A program made the position numbers and the translations under genes. This document shows, piece after piece, positions 44,194-52,143 of a stretch of 64,000 bases of DNA. The first letter of the stretch is position 1; every line of letters starts with the position of its first letter. The notes beneath the pieces are model-generated. The model made no database searches. It was given only the letters and a program-made list of their open reading frames with translations, and was not told where the DNA came from. The DNA comes from Novosphingobium resinovorum (lineage in GTDB: Bacteria; Pseudomonadota; Alphaproteobacteria; Sphingomonadales; Sphingomonadaceae), in the NCBI RefSeq assembly GCF_027922145.1, contig NZ_BSFC01000007.1:11292-75291 (forward strand), read 5' to 3'.

Positions 44194-46245
44194 GTGCCGG
44201 CACCGCAGCATGCACCCTATCGCCGGGAGATAGACGGACTGCGCGCCATCGCGGTGCTGGCGGTGGTGCTCTATCATTTCGCGGTGCCGGGCCTGAAGGC
44301 GGGCTTCGTCGGTGTCGACGTGTTCTTCGTCATCTCCGGCTTCCTGATCGGCGGGATGCTCTGGTCCGAATTGCTGGAGGCGGGCAGGATCGATCTCGGC
44401 CAGTTCTACCTGCGACGCATTCGCCGCCTGGCGCCTGCGTTCTTCGCGATGGGCGCCGCCTGTGCGGTGATCGGCTGGTTTGTCCTCCTGCCCTATGAGT
44501 TCCGCAACTTCGGCAAGGAACTGATCGCCTCCAGCCTGTGGATGTCCAACGTCCTGTTCTACCGCGAGGCGGGCTATTTCGACTTCGGCGCCGACAGCCG
44601 GGTGCTGCTGCATACCTGGTCGCTTTCCGTGGAAGAGCAGTTCTACCTCTTCCTGCCGCTGCTGCTGAGCGCACTCGCGCTGGCGCGGGTCGGCCCGAAG
44701 GTGATCCTGGGTATCCTGATCGCAGTCTGGGCCGGATCGCTGCTCGCCTGCGTGGCCCTGACCGCCGGTTATCCGGTGATGACCTTTTACCTCTTCCCCT
44801 TCCGCGCCTGGGAGATGCTCTCCGGCGTGCTGCTGGCGATCTGGCTGCGCGATGCCGCCCTGACCCCGCGCCTGCAGGCGGTGCTGGCAAGCGCAGGGTT
44901 CCTGCTGCTGGCCGCGTCCTTCCTGCTGATCAGGAACGCGAGCTTTCCCGGCTGGCAGGCCATGCTCCCGGTGGCAGGCAGCGCCGCGCTGCTGGCAGGC
45001 GCGAAGGGGGACAGGGGCAATCCGGGCGCCGTGCTTTCGCACCCTGCCATGGTCTTCATCGGGCTGATCTCCTACTCGCTCTACCTCTGGCACTGGCCGC
45101 TTCTGATCTTCTCGCGCTACTGGCGCGGGCACTATGCCTCGCCGCTGGAAACCGCCGGATGGCTGGCGCTGGTATTCGTGGTCGCGGCGCTGAGCTGGCG
45201 CTTCGTCGAGCAGCCCTTCCGCCGCAACCGCCGGATCACTGCGCCCGTGCTGCTGAGCAGCGCCGCCGTGGCCGCCTGCGCCACCCTCTCGGTGGGAGCG
45301 GCCACGTTCCTCGCCGATGGCCTGCCAGACCGTTTCTCGCGCGATACGCAAGTCTACATCGCGGCGTCGGCCGGCTTCCTGCAGGACACCAGCCGCTGCC
45401 GCCGGCCGGAGGACGGTCCCCTCGCCGGAATCAGGACATGCGCGATCGGTCCCGACGGCCGGCCCGAATTCCTGATCTGGGGCGACAGCCACTTGCGTGC
45501 GCAAATGGATGGCCTCGCCATGGCCGCCCGCGAGGCGGGGCGACCGGGCATGATCATCTGGCACGCCGGATGCCCGCCGCTCTTCGGCCTCGCCAAGCAC
45601 GAAAGCGCCGCGACGCCCGACCAGGACCGTACCTGCGCCGACGACAACCGGCGTATCCGCGCGGCGATCCGGCAATATCCGAGCATTCGCCGCCTGCTGC
45701 TGGTCGGACGATGGGCCTACTACGCCGACGGCAAGGGGGTCGGCCGCGACGCCCACAACCTCATCACCCTCTCCCCCGAGACGGGCTCGGGCTTGCCGCG
45801 CGGCGTCTCGCAATCGGCTCTGTTCGGCGCCGCGCTGAAGCTCACGGTCGCGGAACTTAAGGGCGAAGGCCATGAGGTCTACCTGCTGCGCCAGGTGCCG
45901 GAAATGCCGCAGTTCGACAGCGTCCGCGTCGCCCGCGACCTCGCTTACGGGCGGCTGACCCCAGACCAGGCCCGGGTGCTCGCCAGCGTGCGGATGCCCG
46001 CCTTGCGCGACCGCAACCGGCTGGCGGAGGTGTCGATCGGCCAGCTCGTCGCCGATCGGCAGGTCCGTCTGATCGACCCGTGGCCAAGGCTCTGCCGCGA
46101 CAGCTGCAGCGGCATGGTGCAAGGCGCCTCGCTCTACTTCGATAACAACCACATGACCTACGAGGGCTCGGTTCGCCTGCGCGACCTGTTCATCCCCTTC
46201 ATGTCGGGCTCCGGCGCCACGAACATAGCCGCGGCACGGCCATGA
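44194..46245 (+). CDS. Membrane acyltransferase, OafA/YrhL type with C-terminal SGNH-like domain
   Basis: 683 residues. N-terminal acyltransferase_3 domain (about 5-335) with about 10 helices: YRREIDGLRAIAVLAVVLYH, FVGVDVFFVISGFLIGG, FYLRRIRRLAPAFF, and HTWSLSVEEQFYLF (catalytic-type H/E). The periplasmic C-terminal half (about 400-660) has FLIWGDSHLRAQMDG (GDSH nucleophile block) and FDNNHMTYEGSVRL (Asp/His block), typical of SGNH transferases. It should O-acetylate the exopolysaccharide. GTG at 44194 has AAGGAA 8 bases upstream; the open frame reaches back to TTG 44149. It overlaps the GMC gene by 4 bases. Confidence 0.92.
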   Translation: MPAPQHAPYRREIDGLRAIAVLAVVLYHFAVPGLKAGFVGVDVFFVISGFLIGGMLWSELLEAGRIDLGQFYLRRIRRLAPAFFAMGAACAVIGWFVLLPYEFRNFGKELIASSLWMSNVLFYREAGYFDFGADSRVLLHTWSLSVEEQFYLFLPLLLSALALARVGPKVILGILIAVWAGSLLACVALTAGYPVMTFYLFPFRAWEMLSGVLLAIWLRDAALTPRLQAVLASAGFLLLAASFLLIRNASFPGWQAMLPVAGSAALLAGAKGDRGNPGAVLSHPAMVFIGLISYSLYLWHWPLLIFSRYWRGHYASPLETAGWLALVFVVAALSWRFVEQPFRRNRRITAPVLLSSAAVAACATLSVGAATFLADGLPDRFSRDTQVYIAASAGFLQDTSRCRRPEDGPLAGIRTCAIGPDGRPEFLIWGDSHLRAQMDGLAMAAREAGRPGMIIWHAGCPPLFGLAKHESAATPDQDRTCADDNRRIRAAIRQYPSIRRLLLVGRWAYYADGKGVGRDAHNLITLSPETGSGLPRGVSQSALFGAALKLTVAELKGEGHEVYLLRQVPEMPQFDSVRVARDLAYGRLTPDQARVLASVRMPALRDRNRLAEVSIGQLVADRQVRLIDPWPRLCRDSCSGMVQGASLYFDNNHMTYEGSVRLRDLFIPFMSGSGATNIAAARP

Positions 46246-47855
46246 TGACCGGCGACCTTGCCTCCCGCCGCTGGGACGTCATCGTCATCGGCACCGGCAT
46301 CGGCGGCGGCACCATCGGCCGCCGCCTAGCAGAACGCGGCCTCTCGGTCCTGTTCATCGAAAAGGGTCGCTCCGGCTACCGCACCGAGCAGAACCACATG
46401 GCGGGCGACGACGTCCACGACCCCGAAGCGCGGCTCATACGCGGATCATGGCCCGATACCGCGCGTGCGCGCATCGAAGGGCAGGAACGTCGCTTCCATC
46501 CCGCGATCGGCGCCGCCGTCGGCGGATCCTCGGTGTTCTACGCCGCGACGCTGGAACGGCCCGAGGCACACGACCTCGACGACAGCGCCGAGCGTCCGCA
46601 CCCGACAGACGGATGGCCGGTCGGCTTCGACACGATGCTTCCCTGGTTCGACCAGGCACAGGCCCTGTTCGAGGTCCGGGGCCAGCCCGATCCGCTTGCC
46701 AACCACCCGACGCCCAACCTCTCCGCTGGCCCGGCGATGTGCGAGGGCGACGCCCGGCTCATGGAGGGCATGCGGCGCTCCGGCCTCCACCCCTACCAGT
46801 TGCACAGCGCCATGCGCGGGGTAGAGGGCTGCGGGTCGTGCCTGGGCCGCAAGTGCCCGCGCCCATGCAAGCTCGACGGACGATCGGCGGGTGTCGAGCC
46901 CGCCCTCGCGACCGGCCGCGCCGCGGTTGCCGAGCGCTGCGAAGTCACGGAGCTGCGGGGTGACGGCCCCCGTATCACCAATGTCGTCGTCCGCCGGGAC
47001 GGAGAAACGCTCGAATTCACCGCCGACCATGTCGTGCTTGCGGCCGGCGCCCTTTCCTCGCCGCGTATCCTCCTGGCCTCGCGCTGCGCCGAGTGGCCCG
47101 AAGGGTGCGGCAACGCCCACGGGCAGGTCGGACGATACCTGATGTTCCACCTCAACGAGATGTTCGCACTCTGGCCCCGGCGCGGCGAAGGCTATGCCGA
47201 AGCGGCCAAGTCCATCGGCTTTCGCGACCTCTATCACGCCGAAGGGCACCGCTTCGGCATGGTGCAGGCGATGGGCCTCGACGCGGGCGAGGGCGAGATC
47301 CTCAATTACCTGCGGGGCAAGATCCAGCGCAGCCCACTGCGTCGCCTGCCCGGCGCCAGCCAGATGGCGCGCATACCGGCCAAGGTCGCCGCGCGGGCGC
47401 TGGGCCAGGCCAAGGTCTTCGTCGGCCTGCTGGAAGACATGCCCTACGCCGAGAACCGCGTCATGCCAGACCCGGAGCGTCCCGGCGGCATCCTGATCGA
47501 CTACCGGTTCAGCCCCGAACTCCACCAGCGCCGCAAGCGGTTCCGCAAGCTGATCCGCACTTCGCTGGGATTGCGGCGCACGCTGTTCCTGACCTACCAG
47601 CCGGAACTGAACTTCGGCCATCCCTGTGGGAGCCTGCGCATGGGGACAGACCCCGCCAGATCCGTCGTCGATGCCGACTGCCGCGTCCACGGCATCCGCA
47701 ACCTGTGGGTAGCCGATGCCTCGTTCATGCCCACCTCGATGGGCGTCAATCCCAGCCTGACGATCGCCGCCAACGCGCTGAGGGTCGGCGACGCAATCTT
47801 GGCGGCTCCGAAGGCATCGCGCCATGAGCCTCTAGCCGTGAGCGTCCTGTCATGA
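46242..47855 (+). CDS. GMC-family FAD oxidoreductase with a cysteine cluster
   Basis: 537 residues. The N-terminal FAD-binding motif is VIVIGTGIGGGTIGRRLAE; the C-terminal GMC block is HPCGSLRMGTD plus NLWVADASFMPTSMGVNPSL. GCGSCLGRKCPRPCKLDG near residue 205 holds four cysteines spaced for a possible metal or Fe-S site, which is unusual for classic GMC enzymes. It overlaps the acyltransferase stop and the SDR start by ATGA junctions. The pair GMC plus SDR may oxidise then reduce a sugar or lipid-linked sugar; the substrate is unknown. Confidence 0.87.
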   Translation: MMTGDLASRRWDVIVIGTGIGGGTIGRRLAERGLSVLFIEKGRSGYRTEQNHMAGDDVHDPEARLIRGSWPDTARARIEGQERRFHPAIGAAVGGSSVFYAATLERPEAHDLDDSAERPHPTDGWPVGFDTMLPWFDQAQALFEVRGQPDPLANHPTPNLSAGPAMCEGDARLMEGMRRSGLHPYQLHSAMRGVEGCGSCLGRKCPRPCKLDGRSAGVEPALATGRAAVAERCEVTELRGDGPRITNVVVRRDGETLEFTADHVVLAAGALSSPRILLASRCAEWPEGCGNAHGQVGRYLMFHLNEMFALWPRRGEGYAEAAKSIGFRDLYHAEGHRFGMVQAMGLDAGEGEILNYLRGKIQRSPLRRLPGASQMARIPAKVAARALGQAKVFVGLLEDMPYAENRVMPDPERPGGILIDYRFSPELHQRRKRFRKLIRTSLGLRRTLFLTYQPELNFGHPCGSLRMGTDPARSVVDADCRVHGIRNLWVADASFMPTSMGVNPSLTIAANALRVGDAILAAPKASRHEPLAVSVLS

Positions 47856-48622
47856 GCGGGGCCGCAAAGCTGGCGATGGTCACCGGCGCGGGCAAGGGTT
47901 TGGGCCGCGCGCTGGCGCTGGAACTCGTCGCGCGCGGCTGCACCGTCGCCGGTCTCGGCCGCGACGAGACCGACCTGTCGGCCACCTCGAAGCTGTGCCC
48001 GGTCGCCGGGGCATTCCACCCCATCGCCTGCGACGTGTCGGACTACGAAGCCCTGCGCGCGGCCTTCGCCACGATCCGCCGCCTCGGCCCGGTCGCGATC
48101 CTCATCAACAACGCCGCCGCCTACCCGCGCCGCGACTTCCTCGACGAGACGCCCGAAAGCTTCATGCAGACCATGGCGATAAACCTGGGCGGCATGGTCG
48201 CCTGCAGCCGCCTGGCGCTGGAGGACATGGTGAACCGGGGCAGCGGCCGCATCGTCAACGTCACCAGCTTCGCCGACCTCGCCCCGATCGCCGCAAGCAG
48301 CGCCTATTCCGTATCCAAAGGTGCGGCACGAATCTTCACCCGCGCGCTGGTCGCGGATCTGGAGGGCCGCTTCCCGGAGATCGTCATCAGCGACTGGATC
48401 CCCGGCGCCCTGCGGACCGCGATGGGCCTGCCCGACGGCATCCACCCCGCCGACGCCGCCCGCTGGGGCGCGCAACTCGCACTGTCGAGCGATCCTTCGC
48501 TGAACGGCACGCTATGGGAGCGCAACAACGAGGTTCTCGAACAGCAATCGCTCAAGCGCCGAGTTTTCAACCGCCTGATGATGCGCGCGGCGCCCACGCC
48601 GAGGGTACTCAGCGCCGCCTGA
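47852..48622 (+). CDS. Short-chain dehydrogenase/reductase
   Basis: 256 residues, Rossmann fold. Cofactor motif VTGAGKGLGRALALEL (TGxxxGxG) at about 11-26, NNAA in ILINNAAAYPRRD, and the catalytic Ser in VNVTSF with YSVSK (Tyr-x3-Lys) near 152. It is translationally coupled to the GMC oxidoreductase and ends the exopolysaccharide block. NADP versus NAD preference cannot be settled by eye. Confidence 0.9.
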   Translation: MSGAAKLAMVTGAGKGLGRALALELVARGCTVAGLGRDETDLSATSKLCPVAGAFHPIACDVSDYEALRAAFATIRRLGPVAILINNAAAYPRRDFLDETPESFMQTMAINLGGMVACSRLALEDMVNRGSGRIVNVTSFADLAPIAASSAYSVSKGAARIFTRALVADLEGRFPEIVISDWIPGALRTAMGLPDGIHPADAARWGAQLALSSDPSLNGTLWERNNEVLEQQSLKRRVFNRLMMRAAPTPRVLSAA

Positions 48623-48828
48623 CCTGAACTCGATCCCGTCGTGGATCGACGGTTTCTAAACAAACCGGGGGATATACGCGGCTTCACGGGAGAGGGAGCC
48701 AGAGCCAGTCATTCAACAGCCATTTCTTTGTGCGCGGAAACGCCCGGGTCGGCTATTCCACTTTAGATGTCCATGATTGACCAACAGCGGCTTAGCGACC
48801 TGCAAACGCAGATAGCTGCCATAAAATC

Positions 48829-48844
48829 ATCGGATTTGTCCGAT
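48829..48844. promoter_or_regulatory. Putative ArsR operator, distal site
   Basis: ATCGGATTTGTCCGAT: 6-base arms around four bases. It matches the second palindrome 39 bases downstream (centre to centre), upstream of arsR. Confidence 0.7.
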
Positions 48845-48867
48845 GGGTTGTTGACCGCCCGAATTGC

Positions 48868-48883
48868 ATCGGATAAATCCGAT
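48868..48883. promoter_or_regulatory. Putative ArsR operator overlapping the ars promoter
   Basis: ATCGGATAAATCCGAT has 7-base arms and ends 2 bases before the arsR ATG. A likely promoter, TTGACC (48851-48856) and TAAATC (48874-48879) with 17-base spacing, overlaps it, so a bound repressor would block transcription. Such a promoter would give a nearly leaderless arsR message. Confidence 0.7.
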
Positions 48884-48885
48884 AG

Positions 48886-49215
48886 ATGCAAACGGACGCA
48901 GCCCTTTCGATCCTCACCGCCCTCGCGCACCCGACCCGCTTGTCGACCTTCAGGTTGCTAGTCCAGCATGAGCCCGACGGCCTTTCAACTGGGCAACTCG
49001 TCGAAGCAAGCGGTTTAAGCCAGAGCACATTCTCCACCCATTTGGCGGTCCTGGTGAAGGCCGGGTTGGTCGTTCCCGAAAAGCGCGGACGCCAGCAGAT
49101 CCAGCGTGTCAGCATCGACGCGTTGCGCGGTCTTATACTGTTTCTCGCAAAGGACTGCTGCGGTGGTCGCGCCGATCTGTGCGAGCCGCTGCTAGCCGAA
49201 CTCACGTGCTGCTGA
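48886..49215 (+). CDS. arsR: ArsR-family arsenical repressor
   Basis: 109 residues, winged HTH: ALAHPTRLSTFRLLVQHEPDG and SGLSQSTFSTHLAVLVKAGLV. Cysteines cluster at the C-terminus (KDCCGGRADLC...LTCC), suggesting the As(III) site is there, as in the alphaproteobacterial ArsR types, and not in the helix-3 ELCVCDL motif of plasmid R773. ATG at 48886 follows the operator directly. First gene of arsR-arsC-channel-arsH. Confidence 0.92.
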   Translation: MQTDAALSILTALAHPTRLSTFRLLVQHEPDGLSTGQLVEASGLSQSTFSTHLAVLVKAGLVVPEKRGRQQIQRVSIDALRGLILFLAKDCCGGRADLCEPLLAELTCC

Positions 49216-49226
49216 AGGATCACCCC

Positions 49227-49658
49227 GTGACCGACATAATCATCTACCACAACCCCACTTGCGGGACGTCACGCAACACGCTCGCCCTCATCCGGAACTC
49301 CGGTGTCGAGCCTCACATCGTCGAGTATTTGAAGACGCCTCCGGTCCGCGCATTACTTGTCGATATGATCGACCGCGCCGGCATGACCCCCCGCGACCTG
49401 CTGCGCGAGAAGGGCACCCCCTTTGCCGACCTCGGACTCGCCGATCCGGCACTGTCCGACACGGCACTTATCGACGCGATGATGGAGCACCCTATCCTCA
49501 TCAACCGGCCGCTGGTGGTGACGCCGCTGGGTGTGAAAATGTGTCGCCCGTCCGAAGCCGTGCTGGACATCCTGCCCGATGCGCAGCGCGGCGCCTTTGC
49601 CAAGGAGGGCGGCGAGCAGGTCGTAGACGCGGCCGGCAATCGCATCCACCCTCAGTGA
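49227..49658 (+). CDS. arsC: Arsenate reductase, glutaredoxin-coupled
   Basis: 143 residues. Catalytic Cys12 in YHNPTCGTSRNTL; substrate arginines lie in MEHPILINRPLVVTPLGVKMCRPSE. It reduces arsenate to arsenite in the cytosol. GTG at 49227 with AAGGA 8 bases upstream gives the family's exact N-terminus; an earlier start at 49179 overlaps arsR. Its stop overlaps the channel gene's GTG start. Confidence 0.93.
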   Translation: MTDIIIYHNPTCGTSRNTLALIRNSGVEPHIVEYLKTPPVRALLVDMIDRAGMTPRDLLREKGTPFADLGLADPALSDTALIDAMMEHPILINRPLVVTPLGVKMCRPSEAVLDILPDAQRGAFAKEGGEQVVDAAGNRIHPQ

Positions 49659-50257
49659 ACTACCGCGCCATCCTTGCCGAGGCGTTGGGCAGCCTACTAT
49701 TGTTCGCGAACGTCGTCGGTTCGGGGATCATGGCGGAGCGTCTCGCTGACGGGAACGAGGCCATCGCGCTGTTGGGCAACACGCTGGCGACCGGCGCGAT
49801 CCTGTTCGTGCTGATCACGATGCTCGGGCCGGTGTCGGGCGCCCACATGAACCCGGTCGTCACACTGGTCATGCGTCTTCGCGGTCAGATCCGTACCGAT
49901 GCGGCGCTGGCCTATGGCGCGGCCCAGCTAGCGGGCGGCATCATGGGCGTGTGGCTGGCGCACCTTATGTTCGATGTGCCGGTGCTCCAGCTTTCCGATA
50001 AAGTGCGCTACGGTCTTGGCCAATGGGCAGGCGAGGCAGTAGCCACCTTCGGTTTAATCCTGACGATCGCAGGGACGGTACGGCTGCGCCCGGACAGCGT
50101 GCCCGTCAGCGTCGCCCGATCGCTGAGCGATAGCTTCGCAGGGATCGCCCCGTCCTGCGTGCCAGCCTTCATCGCCGCGCAGATCATCGGCGGGCTCGCT
50201 GCCCATATTGCCAGCGGGATCATCTTCCCGGCATCACTACAGAAGGAACCTGCATGA
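49655..50257 (+). CDS. AqpS-like arsenite channel with apparent internal deletion
   Basis: 200 residues, MIP family. The first half is normal ([22 protein letters not shown], then [14 protein letters not shown] as first NPA-type loop). The second NPA loop is absent: [13 protein letters not shown] runs directly into [19 protein letters not shown]. From family knowledge, a helix plus the FANPAVTI-type loop should lie between, so about 25-30 residues seem lost in frame near 50110. AqpS moves arsenite out of the cell by diffusion; this copy may be inactive or altered. GTG start at 49655 overlaps the arsC stop and the gene overlaps arsH by 4 bases. Confidence 0.82.
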   Translation: MNYRAILAEALGSLLLFANVVGSGIMAERLADGNEAIALLGNTLATGAILFVLITMLGPVSGAHMNPVVTLVMRLRGQIRTDAALAYGAAQLAGGIMGVWLAHLMFDVPVLQLSDKVRYGLGQWAGEAVATFGLILTIAGTVRLRPDSVPVSVARSLSDSFAGIAPSCVPAFIAAQIIGGLAAHIASGIIFPASLQKEPA

Positions 50258-51003
50258 GCCGCGTCCGCGCCCTGCCTGACCCGGACAATCTTCCGGCTCT
50301 CGATCCCGCCTATGCCATCGCGCGTCCGGCGCTCGGTCTTGGTAACGACCGGCCCCCGCCACGTATCCTGCTGCTCTACGGCTCGCTGCGGGAACGATCC
50401 TTCTCGCGGTTAGCGGTCGAGGAGGCAGCGCGGCTGCTCCGGTTCTTCGGTGCAGAGACGCGCATCTTCGATCCATCCGACCTGCCGCTACCTGACCAGG
50501 TGGCGGGAGACGACCACCCTGCCGTCCATGAACTGCGCGAACTGTCGATGTGGTCAGAGGGACAGGTGTGGTGCAGCCCCGAGCGGCACGGCCAGATCAG
50601 CGGCATCATGAAGACGCAGATCGACCATCTGCCACTGGAGATGAAGGGCATGCGCCCCACGCAGGGGCGCACCCTCGCCGTGATGCAGGTGTCCGGTGGT
50701 TCGCAGTCGTTCAATGCCGTCAACACGCTGCGCCTTCTCGGGCGATGGATGCGCATGTTCACGATCCCCAACCAGTCGTCGGTCGCCATGGCCTACAAGG
50801 AGTTCGACGAGACGGGGCGCATGAAGCCATCCAGCTATTATGACAGGATCGTCGACGTGATGGAGGAACTGGTGCGGATCACCGTGCTGACGCGCCCGCA
50901 CGCGATCCAGCTGGTCGACCGTTATTCGGAGCGGAAGTCTATGAGGACAAAGGTTGATCCTTCAGCCACCCGTGCCAATGCAGCGCTGGGCGACAGCGAC
51001 TGA
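50254..51003 (+). CDS. arsH: ArsH, NADPH-dependent FMN oxidoreductase
   Basis: 249 residues. Flavodoxin-like FMN-binding block [20 protein letters not shown], the ArsH signature [22 protein letters not shown] and [23 protein letters not shown]. It oxidises trivalent organoarsenicals and confers arsenic resistance. ATG at 50254 overlaps the channel stop. It is last in the ars operon and convergent with the MerR gene. Confidence 0.94.
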   Translation: MSRVRALPDPDNLPALDPAYAIARPALGLGNDRPPPRILLLYGSLRERSFSRLAVEEAARLLRFFGAETRIFDPSDLPLPDQVAGDDHPAVHELRELSMWSEGQVWCSPERHGQISGIMKTQIDHLPLEMKGMRPTQGRTLAVMQVSGGSQSFNAVNTLRLLGRWMRMFTIPNQSSVAMAYKEFDETGRMKPSSYYDRIVDVMEELVRITVLTRPHAIQLVDRYSERKSMRTKVDPSATRANAALGDSD

Positions 51004-51017
51004 ACGCTTCGGGCACC

Positions 51018-51422
51018 TCAGGCTGGAGGAACAGGACCAAGTGCTTCGATGATGCGGCAGTCAGCAACGATGCCGCCATCGCAGGAATCGATCACCGCCT
51101 TAAGCTCTTTGCGAAGGGCGGTAAGGTCGGCCAGTTTGCGATCCACTTCCAGCAGGTGCTCCCTGGCGATCCGATCGATACCGGCGCAATCGCCGCTGCG
51201 ATCGCCCGAAATGCCCAGCAGCGCGCGAACCTGATCGAGCGAAAACCCAAGGTCGCGGGCACGGCGGATGAAGGAAAGGCGGCCAAGTTCGGCCTGCCCA
51301 TAGTCCCGGTAGTTGCTCGTCGTCCGCGCTGGCTTGGGTAGCAGGCCGATCTTCTCATAATATCGGATCGTCTCGATCTTGGTGGCCGTCGCCTTGCCCA
51401 TATCGCCAATCGTGAATGCCAT
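51018..51422 (-). CDS. MerR-family metal-responsive regulator (ZntR/PbrR/CadR-like)
   Basis: 134 residues. N-terminal winged HTH: FTIGDMGKATATKIETIRYYEKIGLLPKP, in pieces; dimer helix; C-terminal metal loop with Cys in SGDCAGIDR and SCDGGIVADCRIIEAL (Cys-x7-Cys or similar). This pattern fits Zn/Cd/Pb sensors more than CueR. ATG at 51422 is followed at once by a MerR-type promoter facing the CDF gene. The same palindrome lies before the TonB receptor at 52106. Confidence 0.9.
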   Translation of the reverse strand: MAFTIGDMGKATATKIETIRYYEKIGLLPKPARTTSNYRDYGQAELGRLSFIRRARDLGFSLDQVRALLGISGDRSGDCAGIDRIAREHLLEVDRKLADLTALRKELKAVIDSCDGGIVADCRIIEALGPVPPA

Positions 51423-51426
51423 GCCC

Positions 51427-51457
51427 TTGACCCTGTAGTCGCTACAGGGCCTATATA
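51427..51457 (+). promoter_or_regulatory. MerR-type promoter and operator for the CDF transporter
   Basis: -35 TTGACC (51427-51432), a 19-base spacer, and -10 TATATA (51452-51457). The spacer contains the palindrome CCCTGTAG-TCG-CTACAGGG (51431-51449). An over-long spacer filled by a dyad is the hallmark of MerR activation. It overlaps the divergent MerR gene's 5' region. Confidence 0.87.
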
Positions 51458-51486
51458 GCCCGTCATCACCGAAACAGGAGATGCAT

Positions 51487-52143
51487 ATGGCCGGCGGATG
51501 CTGCGGCGGATCACAGAACGATACGGAAAAGCTGAGAGACGCTGCGTGGCGGCGCGTGCTGTGGATTGCGCTTGCCGTCAACGCGCTCATGTTCGGCGTG
51601 GAGATCGTCGCCGGGGTCACTGCCGGGTCCGCATCGCTCAAGGCCGATGCGCTCGACTTCCTGGGTGACGCAGCCAATTATGCGATCAGCCTCGGCGTCG
51701 CGGGCATGGCGCTGGCGTGGCGAGCGCGGGCCGCGATGACCAAAGGTGTGTCGATCCTGCTGTTTGGCCTCTGGGTCCTTGGCAACAGCATCTGGATGGC
51801 GGCGCAGGGCGTCGTTCCTGCCGCAGAGACCATGGGTATCGTGGGCGTGATCGCGCTCGTCGCCAACCTTGCCTGTGCCACGATGCTATGGCGCCACCGG
51901 GAGGGTGACGCCAACAGGCGCTCCGTATGGATCTGCTCGCGCAACGACGCGATCGGCAATATCGCCGTGGTCGCTGCCGGCCTCGGCGTGTTCGGCACCG
52001 GCACGGGCTGGCCGGACATCGCGGTCGCGGCGATCATGGCCATACTGGCGCTGTCAGGCGGATGGCAGATCATCCGCCAGGCTCGGGATGAACTAAGGGG
52101 AGCACCTATTCTCCGCCGAAGCGAATCCGCACCCCTCCGTTAA
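51487..52143 (+). CDS. CDF-type cation transporter
   Basis: 218 residues, about five or six membrane helices. The CDF metal site can be read as KADALDFLGDAANYA (Asp-x3-Asp) and CSRNDAIGNIAVV. A Cys/Gly-rich start (AGGCCGGSQ) may bind metal. ATG at 51487 has AGGAG 6 bases away; ATG at 51481 is too close to it. Predicted to export Zn, Cd or Co, induced by the MerR protein. Its last 38 bases overlap the 3' end of the convergent TonB receptor gene. Confidence 0.88.
   Translation: MAGGCCGGSQNDTEKLRDAAWRRVLWIALAVNALMFGVEIVAGVTAGSASLKADALDFLGDAANYAISLGVAGMALAWRARAAMTKGVSILLFGLWVLGNSIWMAAQGVVPAAETMGIVGVIALVANLACATMLWRHREGDANRRSVWICSRNDAIGNIAVVAAGLGVFGTGTGWPDIAVAAIMAILALSGGWQIIRQARDELRGAPILRRSESAPLR

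Noticed and set aside
43558-46152. 864-codon minus-strand open frame opposite the SleB-type and acyltransferase genes
   Set aside because: Shadow frame; Gln/His/Arg-rich translation without motifs, while the plus strand has complete family motifs.
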